From assembly GCA_019058445.1 (NCBI GenBank), contig JAHPZA010000010.1:62001-126000 (forward strand): a stretch of 64,000 nt of DNA, read 5' to 3'. Under the pieces are notes generated by a model, which saw nothing but the letters and a program-made list of their open reading frames with translations, was not told the origin of the DNA and did not search any database. A program made the translations under genes and the position numbers. The stretch's first letter is position 1; the number at the start of each line of letters is the position of its first letter. Source of the DNA: Promethearchaeota archaeon. Lineage in GTDB: Archaea; Asgardarchaeota; Lokiarchaeia; Sigyniarchaeales; SOKP01. Shown one piece after another: positions 26,273-34,914 of this stretch.

Positions 26273-27361
26273 TTATTCTTCTTTAATTTCTCCAAAAGTT
26301 TTAAAAAAAAGTCCTATACCTATTAACTTAAAGGTATCTTGGACATTTATATTATTTAAGGCAGATGTTTCTATAAAAAAAGAGTTTAATTCTTCAGCTT
26401 TATTCATACCTTCTTCTTTAGAAACCTGCCTTTGCTCTTCTAAATCGATTTTATTACCAATTAGCACAAATGGAATGTTCCCTAATTCTTGTCGAGCATC
26501 CTTATGCCAGAAATCTATAGCCTCGTTAAATGTCTCTCTTCGAGTAATATCATATACTACAAAAACACACTTCGCTCCGGTATAATATTTATGCCTGATT
26601 AATTTAAAATATTCTTGACCTGCAAGATCATAAATCAGGAATTTAATTAAGTTATTTTTAAATCCTTGAAGATAATAGTGTTGAGTAGATATTGAGATTC
26701 CTAAAGTAGGTCGATAGTCTACAACTTGCTTTTTTTGAAGAAAACTATTAACTAAAGTTGTTTTACCTACCGCAGCAGAACCTAAAATTATGAGCTTAAA
26801 AGCATGCTTTCTTGGTTTATCGCTGCTGATATGATGTACTAATTTAACTTTTGAATCCATTGATGTTGATGAATCAACAGCGTGACGATTTAATTCTAAA
26901 GAGAAATCATCGCTAATATTTAAATCGGGAATTTCTAAACTACTATATTTAGGATCGAAACTATTTTCAAAGATCTGAGCAAGTTTCTCTACCACAAGAT
27001 AAGCAATTGGATAAAATTTATCTAAATCGATATTTGAAGCACAGACGCATAGTAAAATTGCTTCAGGTCCAGCTTCAAGATAAACAATCTGATTATTTTG
27101 AGCTTCAAATGAACCAGTACCAAAATGACCAATTTGATATTCTAATGGGATCTTGTTTAGTAATTCCTCTATAATTTCTGAAATCTCATGATTGTGCTGT
27201 TTTATTTCTTTTTCATCTGCTGCATCATCTAACTTCAAATCACCATACTTAGCAATTAAGAGACCTTGTCTAGAATAGAGAAATGCAATCTCAAGATCGT
27301 CTCGCGAAGTAATAAAATTCTTTAATACTTGAGAAATGCTTTCTTGTTTTCTTATTGCCAT
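26273..27361 (-). CDS. Roadblock-like domain fused to a Rab-like small GTPase
   Basis: Residues 5-135 look like a roadblock/LC7-type alpha-beta domain (LEIAFLYSRQGLLIAKYG, then EEAIL-type strands and a helix ending QIFENSF). After a Ser/Asp-rich linker comes a complete GTPase: G1 GSAAVGKT (194-201), G2 Thr in RPTLGIS, G3 DLAGQEYF, G4 GNKIDL and G5 ETSAL. Roadblock proteins are the usual GAPs or partners of Rag/Mgl GTPases, so having both in one chain suggests self-regulation. No lipidation motif ends the protein. It is convergent with the MBL gene and divergent from the acyl-CoA synthetase gene. Confidence 0.87.
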   Translation of the reverse strand: MAIRKQESISQVLKNFITSRDDLEIAFLYSRQGLLIAKYGDLKLDDAADEKEIKQHNHEISEIIEELLNKIPLEYQIGHFGTGSFEAQNNQIVYLEAGPEAILLCVCASNIDLDKFYPIAYLVVEKLAQIFENSFDPKYSSLEIPDLNISDDFSLELNRHAVDSSTSMDSKVKLVHHISSDKPRKHAFKLIILGSAAVGKTTLVNSFLQKKQVVDYRPTLGISISTQHYYLQGFKNNLIKFLIYDLAGQEYFKLIRHKYYTGAKCVFVVYDITRRETFNEAIDFWHKDARQELGNIPFVLIGNKIDLEEQRQVSKEEGMNKAEELNSFFIETSALNNINVQDTFKLIGIGLFFKTFGEIKEE

Positions 27362-27526
27362 TTATCTCCCTAATAAGGGATAGTTTATCATAAAAAAAAA
27401 TCTTCTATTGTATTTCAGTCTTAAAATTAAATGTTTTCAATAATTTTAAATCTTTTTTAAAATTTAATTTATTAATAATTTAGACATATTAAAAGATAAT
27501 TCTATATAAGTAACGAGAGAATAAGA

Positions 27527-28216
27527 ATGAATATTGCTGAAGTTTTAAAGAATAAAATCGAGGCCGGTCAAAATGTTCTTACTGAATTTGAATCTAAAGA
27601 GCTTCTTGAAGAAATCGGTATAAAAATTCCTGCTCAGAATCTGACCAAAACTAAGGATGAAACTATAGCTGCCGCTGAAAAAATAGGTTTTCCCGTTGTA
27701 TTAAAACTTATGGCAGAAGATGTTGTTCATAAATCAGATACCGGAGCAGTGAAGCTAAATATTAAAAACAAAGAAGAAGTTGGAAGTGCCTATGACGATT
27801 TAATGAAAATTGAATCACAATCGGAAAAGCAAATATCAGTTCAAAAAATGGCCGATGAACCTATAACTGAATTGATTATTGGTATGACGACAGATGCCCA
27901 GTTCGGCCCAGCTTTAATGTTTGGGATAGGAGGTATTTTAGTGGAGCTTTTGGAAGATGTCAGTTTTAGAATCGCCCCTATTACCGAATATGATGCAAAA
28001 GAGATGATTCATGAAATCAAAGGCTTTCCCATTTTAGATGGATATCGAGGCAAGCCTAAAGCAGATATCAATGCAATTGTGGATACTTTGTTAAAAATAT
28101 CTGACCTCGTGGTAAAAAATGAGGAAATTTTTGAAATGGATTTAAATCCCGTATTTATTTACGAAAATGGATTACTCTGCGTTGATGCGAGGATTATCCT
28201 AAAAAAGAAAGAATAA
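27527..28216 (+). CDS. ADP-forming acyl-CoA synthetase, beta (ATP-grasp) subunit
   Basis: This 229-residue protein is the stand-alone ATP-grasp half of the ADP-forming acetyl/acyl-CoA synthetase, which makes ATP from acyl-CoA, ADP and phosphate in anaerobic archaea. It starts with the family's VLTEFESKELLEEIGI lead, then FPVVLKLMAEDVVHKSDTGAV and IGMTTDAQFGPALMFGIGG, and ends with EMDLNPV. The alpha (CoA-binding, phospho-His) subunit is not adjacent and must be encoded elsewhere. The ATP-consuming direction or another acyl group is also possible. Confidence 0.87.
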   Translation: MNIAEVLKNKIEAGQNVLTEFESKELLEEIGIKIPAQNLTKTKDETIAAAEKIGFPVVLKLMAEDVVHKSDTGAVKLNIKNKEEVGSAYDDLMKIESQSEKQISVQKMADEPITELIIGMTTDAQFGPALMFGIGGILVELLEDVSFRIAPITEYDAKEMIHEIKGFPILDGYRGKPKADINAIVDTLLKISDLVVKNEEIFEMDLNPVFIYENGLLCVDARIILKKKE

Positions 28217-28221
28217 TTCAA

Positions 28222-29133
28222 TTATATTTTTCTTCTATTTTTAAGAAATAATAGATCTAAAATCTCTTTATAACGTTTACATAGAGTTATATTTGTAATT
28301 CCTGCTACTTTAGCTATTTCTTTTTGGCTAATTTTTATATTTATATTTATCATTTTACAAACCAGATACAATGCGCTAGCAGCAATAACTCTTGGATCTT
28401 GACCAGTTGAGCAAGATCTTGATGTAAATGCTCTGATTATTTTTATTGTGGGAGATTCCACTTTTATATCTAAATGCAAATCCGAAATTAATCGTGGAAT
28501 GAATGATATTGGATCTGGAGGGGGTGGTTTTAAATTTAATTCTTTAATAAGAGCCTTATAGCAATGATATACTTTTTTTGAATTTTCATGCTTTAAGTCT
28601 GTTTTATTTGAAATCTCTTTTAATGATCTTGAAATTTGATTTACTCTACAAACGTAAAATATACAAGCAGCAACCATTCCATTAATACTTCTCCCGCTTA
28701 GTATATTATTTTTAAGATATCTTTTATATAATGCCATTGCCATATCTTTAACATAATTTGGTAATCTCAAACCTGCTGTAATTCGTTTTATTTCATTACC
28801 AGCAATAATTATATTTTTTTCATGCCATTCAATCAATTTATCCTTTTTTGCTGCTCTTTTCAAATCTGGATTTCTAATTTTATTAGTTTTTATAATTGTG
28901 CTATGGTTAAGATTTGAGAAAATGGTTTGAGGGGGTCCTGTTATAATTTTTTTTTCCATTTCTTCTGAAGTAAAAAATCTCGTGCCAAAGCTGAAATTTA
29001 CAATATTTCTTTCACTTATTATCAATCCACAATTATTACAGACAATTTCTCCTTTTTCTTTTATAAAAGTATCTTTGCCACCGCATTCGAGACATTCTGA
29101 TTTCTCTATAGTTGGAGGAGAGTCTGCTTCCAT
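28222..29133 (-). CDS. tfb: Transcription initiation factor TFB
   Basis: This is the archaeal TFIIB homologue that links TBP-bound promoters to RNA polymerase. The N-terminal zinc ribbon has Cys14, Cys17, Cys32 and Cys35 (CLECGG then CNNCG). The B-reader region (FGTRFFTSEE) is followed by two cyclin folds at about 100-195 and 200-300, the second ending with a helix-turn-helix (SQKEIAKVAGITNITLCKRYKEI) that contacts the BRE. The cyclin repeats are complete. Asgard and other archaea often have several TFBs, so this may be one of a set. It is convergent with the acyl-CoA synthetase gene (5-base gap). Confidence 0.92.
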   Translation of the reverse strand: MEADSPPTIEKSECLECGGKDTFIKEKGEIVCNNCGLIISERNIVNFSFGTRFFTSEEMEKKIITGPPQTIFSNLNHSTIIKTNKIRNPDLKRAAKKDKLIEWHEKNIIIAGNEIKRITAGLRLPNYVKDMAMALYKRYLKNNILSGRSINGMVAACIFYVCRVNQISRSLKEISNKTDLKHENSKKVYHCYKALIKELNLKPPPPDPISFIPRLISDLHLDIKVESPTIKIIRAFTSRSCSTGQDPRVIAASALYLVCKMININIKISQKEIAKVAGITNITLCKRYKEILDLLFLKNRRKI

Positions 29134-29449
29134 ACGAAAGGCCTTTTGATTTTATTTTAAAAAAAGAGTTGAATTAAATTTTTAAGAGAAGTCTATAATG
29201 TATATAAAAAATATTATATATAAACTCACTTTAGTATTAAGCAAAATAATTTTTGATTCGCTTAAAACTAATAAATTTTTCAAATGAGTTCAAAAAAATT
29301 TTTAACAAATTTTTATTGTAGAATTAATCATTTATATAGCTAAATTTTAAAATAATATTTAATCCTATAGTTTACTATATTTTGTAAACTATTTTTCAAA
29401 AGGAATAAAAACTTAAATAAAATAAATCTAAAAATAAAAACCTTCGGGG
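29134..29449. other. Intergenic region without a recognised gene
   Basis: About 315 bases of very AT-rich sequence between the divergent tfb gene and the giant receptor gene. Both promoters must lie here. TATA-like tracts are too many to assign one. I see no RNA gene, repeat or open frame of note. Confidence 0.6.
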
Positions 29450-32400
29450 ATTAAAATTTATATATCAAATACAAAAAAAAATAAAAGAAGACTTGTAGTT
29501 TTATTTTTTCTCCTCGGATTAGCTTATGCAAACTTTGCTACTATTAACTTACTTAATTATTCAGGTATCTCAACAACTGAAAGCGGTTTAGACAATGATA
29601 TCTCTCCTTTAGACGAGAAAATAATTGAATCAGCCTCTTACTCTGACACTATTGAACAGGCTGGAGATAATATTCTGATCACCCAGCACCAATCAATCAA
29701 TAATACCGGGGATCCTCTCTATGAGATAACAGATTTTGACAGCACTCAAAATCGATCCTTTGAAGTGGATGCTCCTGCTGATGCTGATTTTAACTCATTA
29801 TATGCAGAGATAAAAGTGGAAGATATTTATGCTCCCAATAAAATTTTTATAGTCGAGAACGCTGGTTCTGGTAGAGAAAATACCAATAATATTGTTTTTG
29901 CTGGTTTTAGGGTGGGTAGTGATTGTACTCTATCAAATCTCTCAATAGAAGTAAGAAATAACGCCGGAACACAAGAACGATTTGATGTAAATATATATAA
30001 TGCAACATGGGATAATGGATATAATAGACCAGATACGGATCTAAATGGCATATTTACTGATGTCGATCAAATTCTTGTAAATCCTACGGGTTCATCAAAT
30101 GTATGGGTAATGTCTTCTATATTTAATTTTCCCTTAGATATTAGTAATACAGCCAATAATAGTTTCTTTGTTTCAGTCTCATCCATTCCAGGAAATGGTC
30201 AATGGGTATATGATGGAGATCCGGATGATAATTCAGATACCTTCTTAGGGGTAAGTGAGACTTGGACTGATCAAGATCAACATCTAATCTTGAATTTTAC
30301 TTTAGCTGACAACACCCCCACACCTGAAGCCATAAATATGAAGATAAATGGAACTGCAGTTGTTAATGGAGTTGGTAATGCTGGAACATGGACAAATAAT
30401 ACAGCCTTGCCAAGCAAAAATAATCAATTGAATTTCACGCTTGATGCTGGGTGGTGGGATGTCCAATGTAATATTACCAAGATTCAAGTTAATTATACTA
30501 AGACTAGCATATATGGAATTGCCAATTTTACAGCATCTACCACTGAGGATACGGTCTATTGGAATGTAACGATGAGCGATCTTATTAATGACTTTGAAGG
30601 AACATTTGAAAATCCCTACATAAATTTCACGATACCGTCTCACTGGCAAGATGTTCAAGTGTGGAATGGCGGTACGCAAAAAACTATTCTTATAACAAGA
30701 GAATTAGGCACAGGATACAATGAGACACAAGTTATTAATGCTGATAACGGTAACTTTTGGTTCTTGAACGCGACATCCTCAAATCTAATATCTGATACTC
30801 AGGGGATTCGGACATATGTGAATGATAATAATCTTGATACAATAGATTATACTAAAGAAATAGAAATTAATGCTACTTTTTCACAAAGTATAATAGATAA
30901 CAATGGAGAATTTAATCTAAGCATATATAACCATGATTTACCAAGAAATTTAAACCATAGTTTTGATCTTTCTATTTTTACAGGAGGAACAGAAATATAT
31001 ATTCAAAATTGGACTATTAGGGATAATGTAACTTTATATGAAAAGCTTAGAGTTCAAGTGTTATGGAGTAATGGGACTGATGTTGGGTTTCGAGAAAAAA
31101 TAATTACTATATTAGGAGAGACCGAAATTCAATCTTCCATACCAGTTGGAAAGACTACTTTCGACTCTGATGAACATTTTAATATCACAGTACTTTACAA
31201 CGATACCGGAAAGGAAGAGGGAATTTTTACCAATATGCTGAACTATAGTATAGAAGGAAATACATTCCGCAGTGATAGGATTAAATACATCGGTAATGGT
31301 GAATATAACATTACTATATACTGCAATGATAATGAATTTGGAGGATATGGACAGAAAAGCATAGTAATTCATGCAAATAAGACTTATTATCACAATCAAA
31401 CTGATACAGTCGATATTGAAATATTAGCAGATACCAGCTTCCAAATTTTAGCGGGAGCAGGACCTTCAAATTATGATTCAAATGAAATCTTCAATATTAC
31501 AATTGAATATAATGATACGGTGTTAGATCAAGGAATTGTTACAAATCAAATTAATTATAGTATTGATGGAAACGCATTTCGAGGAGATAATGTAGAATAT
31601 ATAGGTGATGGGCAATATAATATTACTATATATTGTAATGACACAGAGTTTGGAGATTACGGTCTAAAAACCATTTTAATCCATGCAAATAAAACTAGTT
31701 ATCACAATCGTACCGATACAGTTGATATTACAATTACAGGAGTCACAGAGTTGATTATTGAGAATCCTTCTCCAGATTCGTTGTATTATTCTACTGACAC
31801 GTTTAATATTACAGTTTACTATAGGGACATTTCAAGAGACCAAGGGATTTTTAGTGCCTCTAATCGAGAATATAAACTTAATGATACTGCTAATTATCGT
31901 TCAGATAACTGGAATGAACTCGAAAATGGTAGGTATAATATCACTATTAATTGTAATACTGTGGAATTTTATCCATATGGACAATATACTATTACTATTA
32001 ATCTCAGTAAAGGAAATTATTATGAAGCGAGTAAAACTCTTGATGTGATTTTAATAGGAAATACCTCTTTAGATATAATTAATCCAACAGGAACTCCTAC
32101 ATATCTTCCCGACGAAATATTTAATATTACAGTAAGTTTCGATGATGTTGTTAGAACTGAAGGTATAGGTAATGCTATGCTAAATTATTCTATAGATAAT
32201 GGGAACAATTATATTTGGGATAATATCACTTATATCGGAAATGGAAATTATAATTTGACAGTCTATTCAAGTGCATTTGGTAGTAACTATGGATTATTAA
32301 AAATCATAGTAAACACCTCTAAGGATTATTACATCAATAGGTCAGTTGAACTTGAGTTAAATAGGGTTATTGGAACTGAAATTATTCCATTTAATAATAT

Positions 32401-34468
32401 CGGAACAACTACTAGAGAACTTAATATAAGCTTTACATTTAATTATACTGATGTAAATGGGAATGTAGTTGATAATGCCAAATGGCTCGTTCCTGGGGCT
32501 GATTATGGTTTTGTGGGATCATTATCTCAGCAGGGTAATGGTAATTACACAATTGAGCTAAATACTAGCAATGTGGTTGCAAGTGAAACAGCTTACTCCT
32601 TTGTTTTTAGAATTTATGCTGATGGAAATTTATCTCAAGATATAACACTGATAATTACAGTGCTATTACCAAGAACAGAATTTGTAAATTTTACAAATAA
32701 TATCATTGGTGGAATAGTTCCTGCAGGATTCAATTTAACAATCACGTTCTACTTCAATGACACTCTTAAGAATAAACCAATAATAGGATTGGATTATAGA
32801 AACGTTTCTGTATGGGACTTAGAATATGATGTAAATTGGACAAGAGGATTTGGTTATATACTTTGGAATCATGGTAACGGGAACTATACTTTGAATATTA
32901 GTACTTCTGGGTTAACTGCTGGTAACCTATATAGAATCAGGATAACTCTTTCTTATACATCTCCTAATCCAGGACCATATAATGATACAATTAGAATCGT
33001 ACAATTTTATTATGCGAGCAGTACTACAATAACACCTTCTGATGGAGGAGGTGGTGGAGGTGGCGGAGGTGGCGGTACAACAGTGACAGGAATAGCTGCC
33101 GAAACACTTATGTTCTACATTATAATTATCGCTGCCGTAGTTGGGCTTGTAGCTGCTATCGTAGGTGTACAAAAAGGTGTAATTGCTCCAAAGAAGCGTG
33201 AAAAAGAAAGAATTCTACGAGAAGTAACAACGGTATTCGACGATGCCATTAATATGGAGCATCTACTTGTCATCTTTAAAGGTACTGGTACCTGTATATT
33301 CTTTAAATCCTATGGAATGGAGGAAATTGACCCTGAATTAATTAGCGGTTTCTTAACAGCCGTGTCTTCGTTTGGAAGAGAAATGGATTCTCAAGAAGCA
33401 TTAAATGAAATTAAATATGGCGATAAAATGCTTTTGTTAGCTGATGGACTATTTATCAGAGTCGCATTAGTATTAGAGAAAAGCGCTTCTATCATACTAC
33501 GTCAACACTTAAAAGATTTCATTGAGGCGTTTGAAATTGCCTACACTGATGAATTACCGAAATGGAAAGGGCAAATCAATGTTTTTAGAGATGCGGGAGA
33601 TCTCGTTGATGAAAAACTGCATACATCAATTATTTTACCTCATGAAATTAAATATGATTTAGGAAAAGTCAAGGCATTAAAAAATCCTCACTCTAAAGTC
33701 GTTTTAAAAGTCGCAAATAGTTTAGTCGATGAATCAGATCGGAAATTCTTCTTTATAGCCACCCTTTTAATTGAAGCTGTTGATAAAACCGGGAAAGATA
33801 AAGCAGAAATCTTTATGGGTATTAAGGAATTAAGAGACTCTGGATTATTATCAGCGATTCAATTAACAACTATCGAGGAACAACCGGTTTCTCAGCAGGA
33901 ATTGAATTTAATTAGCCAGAAACTTCAAGAAATACCAGACTTAACAGATGGAGAACGTCAGAAACTGGTAAATGATGTGGCAAAAATGAGTCCTGCGGAG
34001 AGAGAGGCATATATCTCAAGTTTAGCCGAGAAAAAGGAGATCGTATCTGCTCCTATTAAATCGAAAGCGGGGACTGTGGTAATAGATAATATCAAATCAG
34101 CAAAGAAAGAAGTTTCCAATCTTGTAAAGAAAGCGAAGTCAGAAATTAAAAAGAAAAACATTCAAAAAAGTATTGAAACATATCGAGAAGCTGCAGTTAT
34201 TGCGACAAATTGGGATTTAACCAAAGAATTTGAAGCTATTGAAGATAAAATTAGAATAATAACAATTAGCGATTTAAGGTCAAAAATGAAAGTTTTCGAA
34301 GCGGATGCTAAATTAGCAGCAAAAGCCGGAGATTATGCTGAAGCAGCTGAAAAATACAGTTTTGCATCTGATGCCGCATCAGAAATATTCAAGTTAGGAA
34401 TTACAGAAATGACCAAAGAAGTAAAACGTTTAACAAATAAATCCAAGGAATTTGAAAGACTAAGTTAA
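29450..34468 (+). CDS. Giant surface receptor: signal peptide, six Ig-like repeats, one membrane helix, cytosolic longin/roadblock-like domain
   Basis: The frame extends 105 codons upstream of the first common start codon (GTG 29765). That extension encodes a clear signal peptide (TKKNKRRLVVLFFLLGLAYA). It has no ATG, GTG or TTG, so initiation at ATT 29450 (just after GGGG) or a sequencing error is needed. The ectodomain is rich in N-x-S/T sequons and ends in six roughly 98-residue beta-sandwich repeats. A run of ten Gly precedes a membrane helix (AETLMFYIIIIAAVVGLVAA). The cytosolic part has an alpha-beta domain (VIFKGTGTCIFFKSYG, ISGFLTAVSSFG) resembling longin/roadblock modules, then helical/TPR-like regions. 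It is probably a receptor signalling to small GTPases; that link is inference. Confidence 0.8.
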   Translation: MKIYISNTKKNKRRLVVLFFLLGLAYANFATINLLNYSGISTTESGLDNDISPLDEKIIESASYSDTIEQAGDNILITQHQSINNTGDPLYEITDFDSTQNRSFEVDAPADADFNSLYAEIKVEDIYAPNKIFIVENAGSGRENTNNIVFAGFRVGSDCTLSNLSIEVRNNAGTQERFDVNIYNATWDNGYNRPDTDLNGIFTDVDQILVNPTGSSNVWVMSSIFNFPLDISNTANNSFFVSVSSIPGNGQWVYDGDPDDNSDTFLGVSETWTDQDQHLILNFTLADNTPTPEAINMKINGTAVVNGVGNAGTWTNNTALPSKNNQLNFTLDAGWWDVQCNITKIQVNYTKTSIYGIANFTASTTEDTVYWNVTMSDLINDFEGTFENPYINFTIPSHWQDVQVWNGGTQKTILITRELGTGYNETQVINADNGNFWFLNATSSNLISDTQGIRTYVNDNNLDTIDYTKEIEINATFSQSIIDNNGEFNLSIYNHDLPRNLNHSFDLSIFTGGTEIYIQNWTIRDNVTLYEKLRVQVLWSNGTDVGFREKIITILGETEIQSSIPVGKTTFDSDEHFNITVLYNDTGKEEGIFTNMLNYSIEGNTFRSDRIKYIGNGEYNITIYCNDNEFGGYGQKSIVIHANKTYYHNQTDTVDIEILADTSFQILAGAGPSNYDSNEIFNITIEYNDTVLDQGIVTNQINYSIDGNAFRGDNVEYIGDGQYNITIYCNDTEFGDYGLKTILIHANKTSYHNRTDTVDITITGVTELIIENPSPDSLYYSTDTFNITVYYRDISRDQGIFSASNREYKLNDTANYRSDNWNELENGRYNITINCNTVEFYPYGQYTITINLSKGNYYEASKTLDVILIGNTSLDIINPTGTPTYLPDEIFNITVSFDDVVRTEGIGNAMLNYSIDNGNNYIWDNITYIGNGNYNLTVYSSAFGSNYGLLKIIVNTSKDYYINRSVELELNRVIGTEIIPFNNIGTTTRELNISFTFNYTDVNGNVVDNAKWLVPGADYGFVGSLSQQGNGNYTIELNTSNVVASETAYSFVFRIYADGNLSQDITLIITVLLPRTEFVNFTNNIIGGIVPAGFNLTITFYFNDTLKNKPIIGLDYRNVSVWDLEYDVNWTRGFGYILWNHGNGNYTLNISTSGLTAGNLYRIRITLSYTSPNPGPYNDTIRIVQFYYASSTTITPSDGGGGGGGGGGGTTVTGIAAETLMFYIIIIAAVVGLVAAIVGVQKGVIAPKKREKERILREVTTVFDDAINMEHLLVIFKGTGTCIFFKSYGMEEIDPELISGFLTAVSSFGREMDSQEALNEIKYGDKMLLLADGLFIRVALVLEKSASIILRQHLKDFIEAFEIAYTDELPKWKGQINVFRDAGDLVDEKLHTSIILPHEIKYDLGKVKALKNPHSKVVLKVANSLVDESDRKFFFIATLLIEAVDKTGKDKAEIFMGIKELRDSGLLSAIQLTTIEEQPVSQQELNLISQKLQEIPDLTDGERQKLVNDVAKMSPAEREAYISSLAEKKEIVSAPIKSKAGTVVIDNIKSAKKEVSNLVKKAKSEIKKKNIQKSIETYREAAVIATNWDLTKEFEAIEDKIRIITISDLRSKMKVFEADAKLAAKAGDYAEAAEKYSFASDAASEIFKLGITEMTKEVKRLTNKSKEFERLS
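31120..33015 (+). repeat. Six tandem Ig-like protein repeats in the receptor gene
   Basis: Each unit is about 98 residues: a DEIFNITV-x-Y-x-D start, a GI-x-x-x-x-x-NYSID middle, then a Y-x-GNG-x-YNITI and YG-x-x-x-I-x-I-NA/NL-x-K-x-YY end. Units 1 and 2 are nearly the same sequence, 3 and 4 are clear relatives, and 5 and 6 are degenerate. Recent duplication of units 1-2 is suggested. Confidence 0.75.
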
Positions 34469-34657
34469 TTTTTTTTTAAATCTATTTTTTATTTTAATTT
34501 TTTTCCTATTTTTGATTCTAATACTACTAATTTATTCTTGATTTCTATAAATCTTCGACTTCTAAGTAAAAAAACTTGAATCCAACTTTTATTGAAATTT
34601 TAAATACGATAATTGATTATGTGAATGTAATAAATTTCTTTTTTTAAGGGAGAAAAA

Positions 34658-34891
34658 TTGGAAATTCCAGCAGAAATTATAGATAATATTGAACGAATTG
34701 TATTGAAAATCTTATATGATGAAAAAGCGATCAAATCTACCAATTTATTAATTGATCGGGTATTGGAGATAACTTTTGAAGAAAAAGTTACTATATCTGA
34801 AAAAAATATAAAATTCATAATAAATAAAATGGACAAAGAAGATAAAATTCAATTTACGCAATCTAAAGGTGGATGGAGAATAAAAATTTAA
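34658..34891 (+). CDS. Small winged-helix-like protein
   Basis: This 77-residue frame starts with TTG just after AAGGGAGAAAAA, a good Shine-Dalgarno match. The helical pattern (IERIVLKILYDEKAIKSTNLLIDRVLE, IKFIINKMDKEDKI; key parts only) and the closing two-strand wing (QFTQSKGGWRIKI) look like a winged helix-turn-helix. It may bind DNA, or may be an isolated wHTH of another kind. It lies between the receptor and the convergent radA. An overlapping minus-strand frame (34600-34836) lacks these signs. Confidence 0.6.
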   Translation: MEIPAEIIDNIERIVLKILYDEKAIKSTNLLIDRVLEITFEEKVTISEKNIKFIINKMDKEDKIQFTQSKGGWRIKI

Positions 34892-34914
34892 TTCTCCTTC
34901 AATAAAAATTCAGA

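Noticed and set aside
29765..34468. Receptor CDS starting at GTG 29765
   Set aside because: The same frame extends upstream through a complete signal peptide, so the true start lies at about 29450.
34600..34836. Minus-strand frame overlapping the wHTH-like gene
   Set aside because: No Shine-Dalgarno and no recognisable domain; the plus-strand frame has a strong GGGAG and a winged-helix pattern.
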